DNA of 64,000 nucleotides from contig CM114274.1 of the NCBI GenBank assembly GCA_050084515.1, forward strand, positions 40,486,001 through 40,550,000, given 5' to 3'. The translations under genes were made by a program, and so were the position numbers. The notes under the pieces were generated by a model. The model had not been told where the DNA came from. It saw nothing but the letters and a program-made list of their open reading frames with translations, and did no database searches. Below are positions 44,512-57,366 of the stretch, piece by piece; positions within the stretch are counted from its first letter, which is position 1; each line of letters opens with the position of its first letter. The stretch comes from Blasia pusilla. Its lineage: Eukaryota; Marchantiophyta; Marchantiopsida; Blasiales.

Positions 44512-46741
44512 CTACCTTTTACCATAGCGTCGATCTCTTCTCTGGTAGGTAACCATTGCACCTCTAAAGTCCTCCTCGTCAAAGTCAGGCCAAAGGGTGT
44601 CTAAGAATATGAATTCTGAATAAGCTAGTTGCCACAACAAGAAGTTGCTTATACGCTGCTCTCCACTTGTTCGGATAAGTACATCAGGATCCTGGAGTGC
44701 TCCAAGTTCACTCATAAATACCTTCCTTGTGATAGCTTCATCATCTATATCTGCAGGATCCAAACTGCCTTCAACTGCTTGTGCAGCTAATTGTTGGCAA
44801 GCACGCACAATGTCAGACCTTCCACTGTAACTGACGCAAAGGTTGATGATCATTCCAGTATTATGGCTTGTAGCCTCTTCAGCAGTTTGAACAGCATTCT
44901 GCAGCAAGATGGGAAGACTTGTTGTATCTCCAATAAATCGCAAGCGGAACTTATACCTTGCATATTTGAAAGAACGACAGGAGGTATATTTTTATTACAT
45001 TATAGAAACAAGTCCGACCAGGAAGAGAAACTAGAAACTAAGCACCCACACAGAAATGATACAAATTCACTTGGGTCAGAGGCCCCCAGCTAGCTCAAAA
45101 GTGACGGCCTTGAGACACACACCAAAGAAAAGTGCAACACTCACCGCATCACATTGGACATTTCCTGCTGAAGCTTCGTCTCGAACAAGTTCATCAGAAA
45201 TTCTACCTCCGTCTGCAAGGTACAACCATGTCAATAGCATTTGGCTTGTTCTCCCGCAGGCCTAAAGACAACATCATGTCATGAGCTCCCCTATTCCTTG
45301 GTAGTGATCTTCTTGAGCTGGTGATTCCAACCCATCCATGGAACCATCCAGCTTGAATTTGCAATCTATATCCCACGCAAACTTGCAGGCAGAACTTTGC
45401 ACTTGGGAAAATATCGTCTACAGAGCTGTTCCTCATCAGATAACAGAGCCTCGAAATGCCCTGCCTGCAACTTAAGAAAGAGAACCCATGTGGAGTAATT
45501 AGTTCCAAAACGCCCCTGAACAAATTTGAAAGAGTCTCTTCCACAATTGGTCGTAACGAATCCGATAGCATTTGATTCTCATTAGGCTTGAAAACATCAC
45601 AAACGTGATGGTACAGCCTGCCTAGAGTTTGGGGATATTCTCAGTCGAGTCCTACGGTCTTGGTTGGTGGAGTACAGTTGTACCAGATGGAGTTTACCTT
45701 GACTACTGGCAGGAGGGATCACAAACCTTTATCATAATTCACACGAACATTGTTGGAAAGGGAATCAAGAGACTTACATATTCTATTCCACGATATTCTG
45801 GAAATTCCCACAATCCATTCAGAAAACGAGTCATCCAAAGACGAAACACCGCTTTTCCTAGGACGGAATTCCAACCTATTCCTGCTGGCGCTCACCTGTG
45901 GACGCCGCCAGTTCTCCGTGGAGAACGCAAAAACGGTGAGAACCTCAATCCCCCAGTTACTGGCAGTTTTGGCGACTTTCTTGAAAGCTTCGGCACCAGC
46001 CGCATGACCAAAGCTCGAGGGCATCCCCCTGCGTTTCGCCCAGCGAGAATTCCCATCCATGATGATCGCTACATGCCGAGGCATCAGCTCCGGCTGCAAA
46101 TCAACCGGCAATCCCCTCAAGGCCCAGTCATTCTCACCCTCTTCTCCCGTATCTACACGAGTGCTGTCCATGTCGGCAGTCGGACACGAAACTCGTGCCA
46201 TGCGTCGTCCTCTGGCGGAGCTCTTGGGCATTGTAACCCCATTCCATGACGGATTCACAGAGAGTGGCTGTTTGGATAGAAAACGCACGGGGAATCCCAC
46301 GAAGTCAACCAAACTTCCGGTTTCCGAAGGGAATTCACCGCCTAGAACGGATGTCTGCACGCAACGCTTTTCAAAGAAACGGCCAAATCCCCTGGCTCGA
46401 GTGGGAGCGGAAATCGACACCAAACAGAAATCCTCTACGAGCGCGCGCACTCCATGACCTGCGAAACAACGTCGCCTCCATCTCCGGCCATGAAAAGCGT
46501 GCAAACTGGAGACCGCGCATCCCCAAGCTCCGCTCGATCCAGCTCCAGACGGCTCCCTACTCGTCACGCGTCCAGAAAATCCCGCCGTAGCGCTCGCGGC
46601 CGCGGCCTGAAGCTCTCCGGATCGCAACCACGCGCTCACGCAACTGCAATTCGACGACGACTGCAGCACACACAGCGCCACTCCCTCCGATTGAGAGCTC
46701 GCCAGACAGCCGCTGCCGCAGGCAACATTCGTCACTCCCAT
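44512..46741 (-). CDS. cis-prenyltransferase (undecaprenyl/dehydrodolichyl diphosphate synthase family)
   Basis: The enzyme adds isopentenyl diphosphate units in cis to a short allylic diphosphate, making polyprenyl diphosphates. Three exons on the minus strand: 46741-45896, 45214-45145 and 44956-44512, all with GT-AG borders and compatible phases. Exon 1 carries a roughly 220-residue extension rich in Ser, Ala and Arg, possibly a plastid or mitochondrial transit region, then [17 protein letters not shown] (catalytic Asp) and [14 protein letters not shown]. Exon 2 encodes [11 protein letters not shown]. Exon 3 encodes [46 protein letters not shown] and the C-terminal LWPDF and RRYG. Exon 2 as given is out of frame: GAGAGA at 45179-45184 has one GA too many, which would cause an early stop, whereas one GA fewer restores the family reading. 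Start codon choice within the extension is uncertain. Confidence 0.9.
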
Positions 46742-47150
46742 GGCCGCGGCGTCCGAGCCTCTGCATCACTCCATAGTTCCCACAACGTACAGCAGCATCA
46801 ATCAAGCACAACAGCAATTCGTCAATCGCCCATCACAACACCCACACTCCCTCAAACCCTTTCTCGCTTTCCTCGATCATTCTTTGTCAGCCTTTCTCCG
46901 TTCGAACGGACGAACGGAATCCTCTCGTATTCCTTCCAAAAGTTACTATCACTCTCTGGACTGTGAGGATCGAAGGACTTGGACAGATATCGTGGTGTCT
47001 CATCTTCGAGCGTCAGATTTCGAGGCATTTGACGGCTGCGATTCTCGGGATTCGCACAGGACTGCACAGTCGACTGGTGGTGGTAACTCGGCCACCAGTG
47101 CACGCGGTAGGACTCCTCCTACGTGGTTAGGACTGTGCGTGTGACATGTC
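46742..47150. promoter_or_regulatory. Upstream region of the cis-prenyltransferase gene
   Basis: Moderately GC-rich and directly 5' of the minus-strand gene. It ends abruptly in AT-rich DNA at about 47230. No TATA box or defined element could be assigned. Plus-strand frames here are shadows. Confidence 0.4.
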
Positions 47151-47230
47151 CGACTGTTTGGACCATCAGCTTTGGAATTTTGGATTCATAGAGATAGAAC
47201 GGGCAGTACTTTTAGCGTTCTTCGTGGCGG

Positions 47231-50200
47231 ATTTTATTTATTATTATATTTATTTATACTATAATGGGCGATCTATAAATATAAATAAATTTTCATATAA
47301 ATTTTGGATTATGTTTTTTTATGAATTTTAATGGAAGGGGGATATTATTTTTATTAATTCATTAATGTTTGATAATTCATTAATTAATTATTATTCTAAT
47401 GGATAATCTTGAGTGATAATAAAGTGAGATAAAATTATTATTTTTTAAATATCAAATTTTTTTCTTATTTCATATTCATATATTCATACATCCTCATGGA
47501 CAATGAAATTTTGCAATGAGAGAATGAATGGAGGTTGGTTCCTTTCTCAATTATATAAGATATTTACAAGCAACCCTAATTTTAATCATAGTTTCGAATT
47601 AGACTCATTGTGATTAACTAGCCCTAGTTAAGATAGACACGCTTAACTGACTAACCCAGATCAAGCTTTCCTACTTCATGTGAGTACTAAATGTAGCAAT
47701 TTGGATCTGTGCTAAGCTTGACTATAATTTAATCTTCAATACTTAACATATGCTTGGAATCATTGAAACGATAGTTTGGATTGAGGGCCACTTGTAGCGA
47801 TCTAGTGATACTTGGGAAAAAGGAGGGCCCTCAAGATTCCAAAAAATTAGGTATAAGAGGGACGGTTTCCAAGGGAGTCTGAATCCCTAAACCCCATCTT
47901 GAGAACCACTAGGGTTGAAGGGCAAAATAGACTTTGAGACCGGCATTTGGTTTTTTAGACCACGCCAAGTCTTATAAGATCAATTTTATATCCTAACCTT
48001 GGATCTTCATCTAGGGAAAAAGTATTGAGTCAAGATAAGGGACTTATTTGAGGTCCATTACATAACTAGGATCATTAGGTCTAGGGGTGCTAGCATCATT
48101 TTATATCCTTGAAAGATCAAGGAAGTTTTCCTTATAAGATCAATTTTGTATTCTAACCTTGTATCTTCATTTAGGGAAAAAAATATTGAGTCATTATAAG
48201 AGACTCATTTGAGGTCCATTACATAACTAGGATCACTAAGGGTGCTAGCATCATTTTATATCCTTGAAATATCTAGACAACTAAAACCTTCATTTAAGTG
48301 TTCGTAATGTTTTTTTGGATGAAACCAAATTTTATCGATTTGTTTCAAACTAAATTACCGATAAAGACTCTCGCTTTTCTTTGTCTAATTTGCACCTACA
48401 TCTACATCTGTTAATATGTGAGAAAAAATACAATTCGATAGAGTCCCAATTACATATGCTCTCTACATTGGCTTCCTCATCTTCAACTCTCGTTTCATTC
48501 AACTTTTTCTAATATAGACTTTAAAATTTTCCAAACCATATTTGAATCATTTAAGATTCACACGTTTGATGTCACTAAAAATCTTCATCATGAGGCCACT
48601 CTTCTACAACTTGCTATGAAAGAATTATATATCCTCAAAGAATACGTTCACAGATTCATCTCAGTTGCATGTTTCTTCACTACAGAACTCAAAGTAGTCT
48701 ACAACGAGATTCTAATCTTTATTACATGCCTATATTTGTAATTTCAGATATCGATTTACATCATAGTACAATCCACAATAATGAAAAGAATTTCTTTTTG
48801 GTTCAAATGCCCAATTTATTTAATAATAAAATTTCCAATCAATAAATGTATCCTATTCACAATTCATTATCGATAAAAGTTATGTAATATACGTTAAGGA
48901 ACCACTTATTCATTCAATTCTTCTATTACATCTACAATATCGAATTCATATATTCAATAACCATTAATTATAGGATCAACTCATGTGTTTGATTCAATTG
49001 TTAATCCGTCCATTCCTTTGAAATTCCACCACTTTGAATTCCACATAGATTGTGCTCATTGTGAATATATGATTTTTTTTTCATAAAAATTATCTTTTTT
49101 CTCCGTATGTTTCATTTATTATATTAAAAAATGTTAAAACTTATGATCTTAAGCTTTTCAAGCTAAACAAACCTTACAACTAATTGATATAGTGCTTGAA
49201 ACTTAATGTTGGTAGGATCACATATAAATTATTTATTTGTAACTCATTTTGTGGTCAATTAGCATCATTAAATGCATTAAGTATATCATCTTCTCTGGAT
49301 TTGTGTCAAGGCTCTATTCCATATCTTCAAACATCCACATTATTCTAAATGTACCTATAGCGGCAAACATCATGCAAAAAATACCAATGTCGTTTCATAT
49401 ACTACAACTATAATCAACACTTGTCTCTTCTATACAAAATTAAATAACACGCAAAGAGATCAAATGACACAATTACGCCAAGCCTTATGTCACATAATAA
49501 AAAAATCTAAGCCAACAAATTAAGACATTCCTTTATAAAGCTTTCAAGGTATTACATTGGGACTACTAAACAAGTTTATATTTAGGTCTTATTCAATTGT
49601 GAAAAGCTCCAAAGGGAGCAATGCTTCAACCTAAGGGAAAATACTCATGTTAAATAACCATCTATGTATCATATTTTTATTTTTGTCATTGCATGAAACT
49701 TTTTAAATTTCATCTACTTTTCATTTGTAGAAAGGTTTCGTTAAAAAAATATCACACTTCTTAAGAAGCAAAAAGGGAGAGGAGGAATAGAAAAAAAAAA
49801 AACCTTGCCTCATGTGATGTATATTGAGTGACAAGATATGCTTGCTATGCAACTCCATAAGTCATGGAACATACAGCTAAGAGAGGGGATCCATGCTCTG
49901 CATCTCTAGAGAGAAGGGAAGACGATGTTCATGCTCCCATATCTTACACTAAGGGAGGGAATTTTAGGAGAGGGCAAAGAAAAGGATACAAGAAAATTTC
50001 TTATTAAATTAAAATAATGGGATGAAATTTACACCAAATACTAGCATGTTTTTTTATGGATTATAAAATAAGAAAAATAAATAAAAATATGCATGTATTC
50101 TAGATTTTAAAAGACTAAGAAATTAAAACTAGGTAGAACTATTGAACCTCTAAATGTGAAAGACTATTCCTAATTAAGAAAATATCTTTATGTCCCTTCA

Positions 50201-50560
50201 AGGCATGCAATGGATATTGGAAAAAATTGAATTGGGAAGAGATTTTTAAAAAGGAATGATTTAGATATATAGACTAATATAGTTTACAAGATGAAATTTT
50301 TACAAGAGTATATTACATTCTTAGATGTGGTAAGAATAATCATTTTATCCCTTTGATTTTATTTTTAGATCTCCTTATTTAGAATTTATATTATTTTTAT
50401 GACATGCATAAATAAATGTGTTTTTGAGTTTAGCTCAAACAACAAAGGGTGTTTTCAAATTAGGAGAATTATTTCCAATTTTCCTTTCATGAGATAATTT
50501 TTTTTATTTTTGTGTTGGTAATTTTAAATCTTGTGTACAAACTAAAATAATTACATGTTG
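47231..50560. other. AT-rich intergenic DNA
   Basis: No gene is recognised over about 3.3 kb. A direct tandem duplication lies at 47971-48275. The first 200 bp (47231-47410) resemble the AT-rich Helitron bodies seen elsewhere. Confidence 0.5.
47971..48275. repeat. Direct tandem duplication, about 160-bp unit
   Basis: Unit 1 (47971-48130) and unit 2 (48131-48275) both begin cttataagatcaatttt and share catcttcat-tagggaaaaa, tgaggtccattacataacta and gtgctagcatcattttatat. They differ by scattered substitutions and a roughly 10-bp indel. Confidence 0.85.
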
Positions 50561-50569
50561 TTGTGCTCT

Positions 50570-51330
50570 CAACGTTGCATGTGGACAAAGTCTGTGTCTA
50601 CGTACACGTCCATATCCGTCCTATGTGACTTGTCTATGTTTGGCCCTTCTCCCCCTTCGTTCTCATCCTCCCCCCTACTTACTTTCATGATTCACACTTT
50701 CTCGTTTCTTCCTTCTTCCACCTCCACTCCGCTTATTGCCCCATCCACTATTTCCCTACCTTCCACCATGAACTATAGGTGTGGGCCCCACCTTTGACAA
50801 TCCATGTTGGTGGACATGTCCAAACTTGTCTGCCTTAGGAATAGACTTGTCCATTTTTGTGCAACCATTAGTGCACATATATATTGCTATACAATCCACC
50901 TTGTTGATCATATCTACACAACAAATATTGCCAATCTTTCCCACTCATGGATATATGTGCAAATATACAAAAATACACTTATGCATATATACAAAGATCA
51001 GATAAAAAAAATCAAAGTAAAAAATGGTATGACATAGCCAACTCCATTCTTAAATTTATATGGGCATCTCGAGGCACATCCATCCTCGACCATGAGAGAA
51101 TTCACACTCTAGCTCCTAAGCTCCTCGCAAATCCTAGAAACATAAACGCTCTAAACTTTAAGGCTCAACATGAAAAAGACTTGTGAAAGCCATCTCTCTG
51201 CTGTATACCTATCGATAATCTTGATGCAATGGAATTATTGCCAACCTCATCCGACACGTGAAGACAAAGTTATGATTGAATAACTTGCTATTCGTGCATA
51301 ACTTCCGTTGTCGATGCGATAGGCCTACTC
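50570..51330 (+). mobile_element. LTR-like dispersed repeat
   Basis: 50570-50880 matches the inverse of 2345-2630. 50880-51320 resembles the LTR-like sequence at 21650-22250 (acaatcca-catcacatctacacaacaa, gatatatgtgcaaatatac-like and tctcgaggcacatccatcctc-like blocks in order). Open frames inside are low-complexity. No internal retrotransposon genes adjoin it. Confidence 0.5.
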
Positions 51331-51588
51331 CCAACAATACGATAGAACTCTACTTGTCGGATAATTAAAATGTGAAAATGCTCATACATGCACATAATGA
51401 GGAGCTAGCTTGCATGAATACGAAGAGTTGAGAATATGCAAAAATACAATAAAATAACTTTACACCTCTTTCTTACCATATATGGCATAAACAAAGAATA
51501 ATGGCTCCAAAAACCTATGTAGGTTATTTTATGATATGTTACTCTAAAGATCATCATACTAAATTACATAAGTTATCTTGATCTTGAG

Positions 51589-52612
51589 TATCGTGCGCCT
51601 ACTCCCCTTGAACGTTGGTTTTCTATGCTACAGGAGCTTGGTTTAGTAGGTCATGCTTTCCTTATTGACTTGGGCCCAAGTTCACTCACAATTTTGGTCA
51701 ATCAGCCTTGCGTCTCTCGATTCTTGGCATTGGGTCATCCTTCAAGCTCAACAAATATTAATGTAGGCAAGTTAGATACTAATCCAATCCCTCACTCCCC
51801 AACACAGACAAAGCCTTCAAGACTTGGGACAAACTTCCTTGATAGTCTAGGAATCTACAACAACGCTAGTACGTTTGGTGGTCCCAACTTTGCATTGGAG
51901 CTTGAGTGAGTCCCTAATTGGGACTCAATATTTGGGTTATGGGTCTAGGTCAAAGGTTGATGTCCATAATTAACCCACATGGATTTGGCTTGGTGTCCAA
52001 CCTCGAAGCCAATCTCTCGATCTATCACGTGCCCTTGATTCACTCCCATGGTCCTCCAAGGTGGGATTCAGATTCCAAACACCCTTGGAGACTCTCCTAT
52101 TTATATAGAGTTCTAGAGATCCCCACCCCTTTCCTACCTTTAGGAAAGTTCTCTTGGGTTGCTCCTTGTAGCCCTCAACCTAACTATCATTTTGATAGCT
52201 TGGGATGGTTTCTAGATCTATGGTTATACATTTTTCTAGATCTTTAGTGTGTTGTAATTTTCTTCTCACAAGCTTTCCAACACCACCATATTCATCCCTA
52301 ATGCATCTTGGGTTAAGTTGTTATTACCTCTAATACTGAGAATCCCCAAATGCTCAATCAAGTTCCAAGTCATGTTGCAATCCCCTTGGTGCCCAACTCT
52401 TGTTGGGCTTCAGCTATTCTCAAGTCCCGCTTGACTTTTGATCTTGTTCTACTAAGTCATGACCTTCATCATTTGAGACGCTCCTCAAGGCTCGTGTCTC
52501 GCTTTTGCAACTCATGTCTCATTTGTGAGACTTTGACGCGCTTCCATCTTAGTGTGAGCCCACTAGAGTTCTAATGTTCTGCATTGGCGCACGTTTGGTT
52601 ATGAGGGTTGCG
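51589..52612 (-). mobile_element. Third copy of the 1-kb LTR, inverted
   Basis: The minus strand runs from a TTCGCAACCCTCATAACC start (about 52612) to GGCGCACGATA (51589), matching 6704-7709 throughout. As in that copy the terminal CA reads TA. I found no clear target duplication (left flank ttgag). The three plus-strand frames at 51625-52574 are antisense translations of the LTR. Confidence 0.8.
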
Positions 52613-53447
52613 AAATTGTGTACATTTGTTTCACATTCTCTCATACTAAGTCAAAAGGAATAAGTTTCAACTGTTTCTAGTATTTGACTCTTTGATTTAT
52701 TTTCCTTTATAGGTTCTTCCATAAATGCTTTTGGCAAAAGTCTTGACTCCTTAAACTCATTTCCTCCAATAATTTTTTTATGTCAAATCTGTATTTAATT
52801 ATTATTTTTATCCGATAATCCCCTTATGTATTAAAAAATTATGATATCAAAAGGATTATTTATGGGCCTATGGTTTTATGTCAATAAATAAAAAACTTCA
52901 ATCCAATCAAACCAAGTGCTTTTAACACAAAACCAATCAATCAATAAAAAGTAACTTTATTTTTCCTTGAAGAAAATAAAAAGACAAAAAGTGTTTGGGA
53001 ATCACTATTTTGAATACATATTTGTAGTTTCAATGCCTACCTTTTGATTTCCTCCTTTTGTCGAGTTATGTGCACTAGATTATATCTTCAACTTTATGGA
53101 TAAGAAAATGATAATATTATGATACATTTCATGTCTATGCCATATGGAATAACCTTAGGATATTCTATTTCTTTCTTAGGTGAATAAAGTGCGGTTTCAA
53201 ATTTTTGGGGAGTTTTGGAGTTTCGTTTGGAGTAAAAGAAGATATTTGCATCCTCTTCCTCATAAAATGTCTTACTTTTACTTTGAAAAAAAAGGGAAAA
53301 TAAGAAGTTGCAGGCAACTGTAAGGCTTAGCGAAAATGTAAAAAAGCATTTCTATGAGAAATTTTTACTTCTTTGCACCATAAGGAAATAAGTGAAGGGA
53401 CTTATGATGATTGAAATTGTGAGGTATCTCATGCAAATAAAAATAGA
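52613..53447. other. AT-rich spacer, nothing recognised
   Basis: No gene, element end or notable repeat seen. Confidence 0.4.
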
Positions 53448-53770
53448 CTAGTTGGTGCCCATGCGATGCAAACATTAAAAGTAATGTATAATTTTGATTT
53501 ACCATTCATAATGTATAATTGAATTCGAATAATCCTTTTGTCTTAAACATCATATGATCTTATTGGTTAGAAAGGATACGTGCGGCATGCCTGAGTTTAA
53601 ATCAACTCTTAAAATATTAATTAGCTCTCAAATTTTTTTATTGTCTTTTCAATCAATTTCGGGCGATCTTATAAGTCAAGAAAGCGAGCGATCCCATTGG
53701 CTGAAAATGCCACGTGTCAATAGAAGAGGAGGTTGCAAAACGAAGAAGCACTCTCTCATAATAATATAGA
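53448..53770 (-). mobile_element. Minus-strand Helitron, 323 bp
   Basis: On the minus strand it starts TCTATATTATTATGAGAGAG after an A and ends GGGCACCAACTAG before a T. TGCATCGCATGGGC forms the terminal hairpin region, close to the ends of the elements at 3261 and 30221. TTGACACGTGGCA lies 60 bp inside the 5' end. No coding capacity; the frame at 53554-53769 is a shadow. Confidence 0.88.
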
Positions 53771-54831
53771 TATACCATGTCGATACACCAAATAGGCTCC
53801 ATATTCACATAGTCCATAAAGTCCCCTCAATAGTGTTGTTGTTAAGTGTATGAGACTTTCTTGTTTCATGTTATAAGGAATTGTATAAGGTCTCATTAGT
53901 GTTGTAATTAAGTAAAAAATATTCTATGCAATAACTAGTGAGATATTGAATGTATCTCTCTTTGTAGTCTTACATCACCAATCTAAGAACGAGATCATTA
54001 TTTGTGGTTACTTTTTCTTAATAAATATAAATATATAAATATCCCCATTACGTTGTTGTATGCCTATGCCAAAGGGCTTTCGAAATGAGTTTAGGGTATT
54101 ATAGACACTAATTATTAGGTGTTGGATATCCTCATGTTCGTAGTTTAATTATCAAGTCTTTCTTTGGCATCCATTTTTTCAATTCACAAGTTTAGTTCGT
54201 AAGTGGGTGAGGTGAAAGATAAGGTTTTATGATTTTTTCAATTTTTATGTTGAAAAAGAAGAAATTCTCTTCTAAGTTCTCCCATTATTGTTCATTCGTA
54301 GGTTCATTCATGTTTCCTTTTAAATTCCTCAATGTTATCATCCACTATACCAATTTCTCTCCATGAGTTTTATCTTTTATCATTTTAGTGAGATGTGTAT
54401 GCGCATTTCTCTCCATTTAGGCCATATGGGGAAACAAGAGTCCACAAAACCATCTACATCTAATGAGTTCTTACATAATGTGTAAATGTTTTTAAATAGA
54501 AATTTATTTTATTCATTCTCATGCCTTGTGGGTCCTTAAAGGCTCTTTGGTATTTATAGTTTAATATTAAAATATGAAAAATCCTTGCAAATAATCCTAC
54601 CACTTTGAAGAGAAATCTCGTAAGAATTATATTTTTTTTAGAAATGTTCATTTGACATAAGCACAATGATGTTATCAACATATTAACCTAATGTACTCCT
54701 ACATGGGATTGAAATCACACCTTGTAAATCAAATTGCACTAAGTGATAGGAAGTAAGTACCACACTTTTTTTCTTCAACATATTGGGGCGCATACATACA
54801 TTTCTATAACTTGTCTATCTCAAACACAAAA

Positions 54832-54880
<49 letters not shown>

Positions 54881-55980
54881 ATCCCTCTCTCTCCTTATCT
54901 TCTTGGCGATATGGCATGGAAGTAATCTCCTTGATCCTAGACCTGCGCAAGTTTTACTTTATAAAAAGTAAAATACTTATCTTTTTTTTAATCTTTGGAA
55001 AAAAACTTTTTAGTAAGACCTAGTGGTGTAAGGTCCTTGCGCACTTGCTTGATTGCTCAAGTCAAATCCTATGCTGGAATTACTTGTGACGATAGTCGAT
55101 AAATAATCAATTTCTATAAATATAAAGTAAAATCTCTAGAAATATGGAACTTACTGGAAATAATGAGTTCCTCAAATAGGCTATGAATGAGTCAAAACCA
55201 AGAGAATACCTAATCATGAACAAACTTATTGAGCTTGACTTTTGATATCTCTTGAGGCGTCACGTAGAGACTCTCTGTTTTGCTACCAAAACGTGACAAT
55301 GCCTTTAAGGAGCATCTCAAGAGTGGGGGCTATGCGAAGAACTTGTGTAACCACTTTGTACTAGTGTAAGATAAAGGGACGTCTAGAAAAGAATTATGTG
55401 GTTTGTAGATGGGGTGTACAATGAAGTCACTCATCTCATTGATAAGTACATAAGTTGGGGAGGAGCATGCTTTAAGGCCCAATGGCCCATGGACTAACTT
55501 TTTGAGAGTCCAATCAATAAAATTTGAAGATCTAAATCAATTCTGTAGCTTAAAGTTGAACATAAATTCCAATGTGAAAAAGGATTGATCCAAAAAAATG
55601 GAATTTGGAAAACAACTCATAGTACTTTTCAATACAAAAATAAAAATGTCTTCCCAAACCCATCATCTAGGGTTAGGATTGGAGCTACGTAGATTTTGTC
55701 ATTCATAAGTTCCACTTTAACCAAAAGGATCTTTTGGCCTCACATGGAGTAAAAAAATAGAGTTCAACAAATTAGCACTAATTTATTCTCTTTTAATTTA
55801 TTACGCCAGAATATCGCTTAAATATAAACAAAAGTTAAAAAATTAATGCCAGATTATTATTATTAATTTTATTTTTAAAGGCTACAACATAACAAAATGA
55901 TCCCATACCCATAAATGGGATCCGACTGTAAGGGAACAAGTCAAAATACTTCTAACTTACCTTACTTCTGCTAACGCGCA
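53771..55980. other. AT-rich intergenic DNA with a (TC)n tract
   Basis: No gene is recognised. A (TC)n microsatellite lies at 54837-54877. Confidence 0.5.
54837..54877. repeat. (TC)n microsatellite
   Basis: About 40 bp of pure TC dinucleotides. Confidence 0.95.
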
Positions 55981-55987
55981 GTTACTG

Positions 55988-56100
55988 GAATTAGTCAGGA
56001 CCACGTGGACCCCATTGAGAGGATGAGGACTCGCGTCATGGTACGTGGACCCTACCGATTAGCCAGAGTCACGTGAATCGCATGATCTGTTGGAATTAGT
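55988..56100. repeat. Cluster of ACGTG motifs in a local repeat
   Basis: ggaccacgtggaccc, ggtacgtggaccc and gagtcacgtgaatcg occur within 80 bp, with ggaattagtc at both ends (55988 and 56092). The cores are G-box or ABRE-like. No gene start is nearby on either strand, so this may be a decayed promoter or a repeat. Confidence 0.5.
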
Positions 56101-56994
56101 CTCCAAATTCAAATAGAATAACTTTTTCCTATAAATATATAAATATATATATAATCCAAAAAGATTATTTTTGGGGAACCTAGGCCGAAAAATCCAATAG
56201 GGTTTTGGAAAAAAAGGTCAAATAATTGAAGACTATTTAAATAAAATAAATTCAGCATTAAAAAGAGAAGAGAGAGCATTAGAAATTGGTGTTACAGAAA
56301 AGGGAATTCTCAAGTAAATGCGAATAAAAAAAGGGAGAATAACTTACCAATCAAAGCGCTTGGGATAGAGAAAATACAAAAAAAAAAAAAAATTTGCTAC
56401 AAACTCATGCGACCAATTGGGATATTAGAAGAAAATAGTAAAAGGATTTGGAAGTAATTTTGGTGGATCATATTTTTCCTCATGTCAACTCAATAGAAGA
56501 AGAGAAAACTATCTTATCACCAAATGGAAAGAAGGAAGAAAAAACCCAAGAAAAAAAATTATTGAGCAAAAGGTTTAGATTTGGATGCATTTCCCCCACC
56601 TGCCCTAAAAAAATGAAGCATGAGGGCATCTTAAAGATACCCATTCTAATTTTAGGAAGATTTTTTCATCATATATTCCGTGTCTAAATATTTGAGAGGT
56701 GCATTTTTAAAAGCCATAGAAGAAACCACAACTCTTGTGAAGTCTCACAACCCAATTTTCTCCCTCTAATATCTTATATGCTTCCCAACTTTCCCTAGAT
56801 TGTCCTTCATACCTTTATAGAACCTATGCATGAGATGCCCTATTTGACATTGTGTTCAAAGGCCTTGCTTGAGATGCCCTATATTATAATTGACAACTTT
56901 CACCAATCTCATAGGTGGTGTTTTTGATGAGTGGTAGCCTAAGAGGAAGATGAGTGGTTGAAGTACTGCCTAACGTGTTACACACACGTTAAGC

Positions 56995-57160
56995 ATATCA
57001 TCCCACGCATCGAAACCAATGTGCGGCCCTTTGAGTTTGGGGGGATCGGTAATTAATTATCAAAGACGTGAAGTAACACACCCATATCGTCCCACTCATC
57101 GAAACCAACGTGCGGCCCTTTGAGTTGAGGAGGTGGGGAGGAATTAATTATCAAACACGC
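56995..57160. repeat. Direct duplication, about 90-bp unit
   Basis: atcgaaaccaatgtgcggcc and atcgaaaccaacgtgcggcc, each followed by ctttgagtt, a G-rich run and aattaattatcaaa, form two units (about 56995-57081 and 57084-57160). A related segment (tgtggcccttttaaaagga then ggattaattattaaacacg) lies next to the hairpin at 9210-9252. Confidence 0.75.
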
Positions 57161-57327
57161 GAAAAATGACGAAAGCTTGTAAGGGCCGTAACCTACAGGT
57201 CAGATAGTGTTTCAATGGGTGATAACCTTGGAGGGGGATAATGGAATAATGGAACTCCATTATTTGTCCACTTTCACTAGTAATTGATTCTCTAATGTCC
57301 AATTAAGTGAACCTTCGAGTGTAACAC

Positions 57328-57366
57328 AAGGTCAACAATCGCTGATTGTTCGCGATTGTTGACCTT
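57328..57366. repeat. Perfect 15-bp hairpin
   Basis: AAGGTCAACAATCGC and GCGATTGTTGACCTT flank the 9-base loop tgattgttc. The loop itself repeats part of the arm (gattgtt). Function unknown. Confidence 0.8.

Noticed and set aside
45629-47144. Several long plus-strand open frames
   Set aside because: They are antisense shadows of cis-prenyltransferase exon 1 and its flank; the minus strand carries all the conserved motifs.
51625-52574. Three consecutive plus-strand frames resembling a gene
   Set aside because: The region is an inverted copy of the 1-kb LTR, so these are chance translations.
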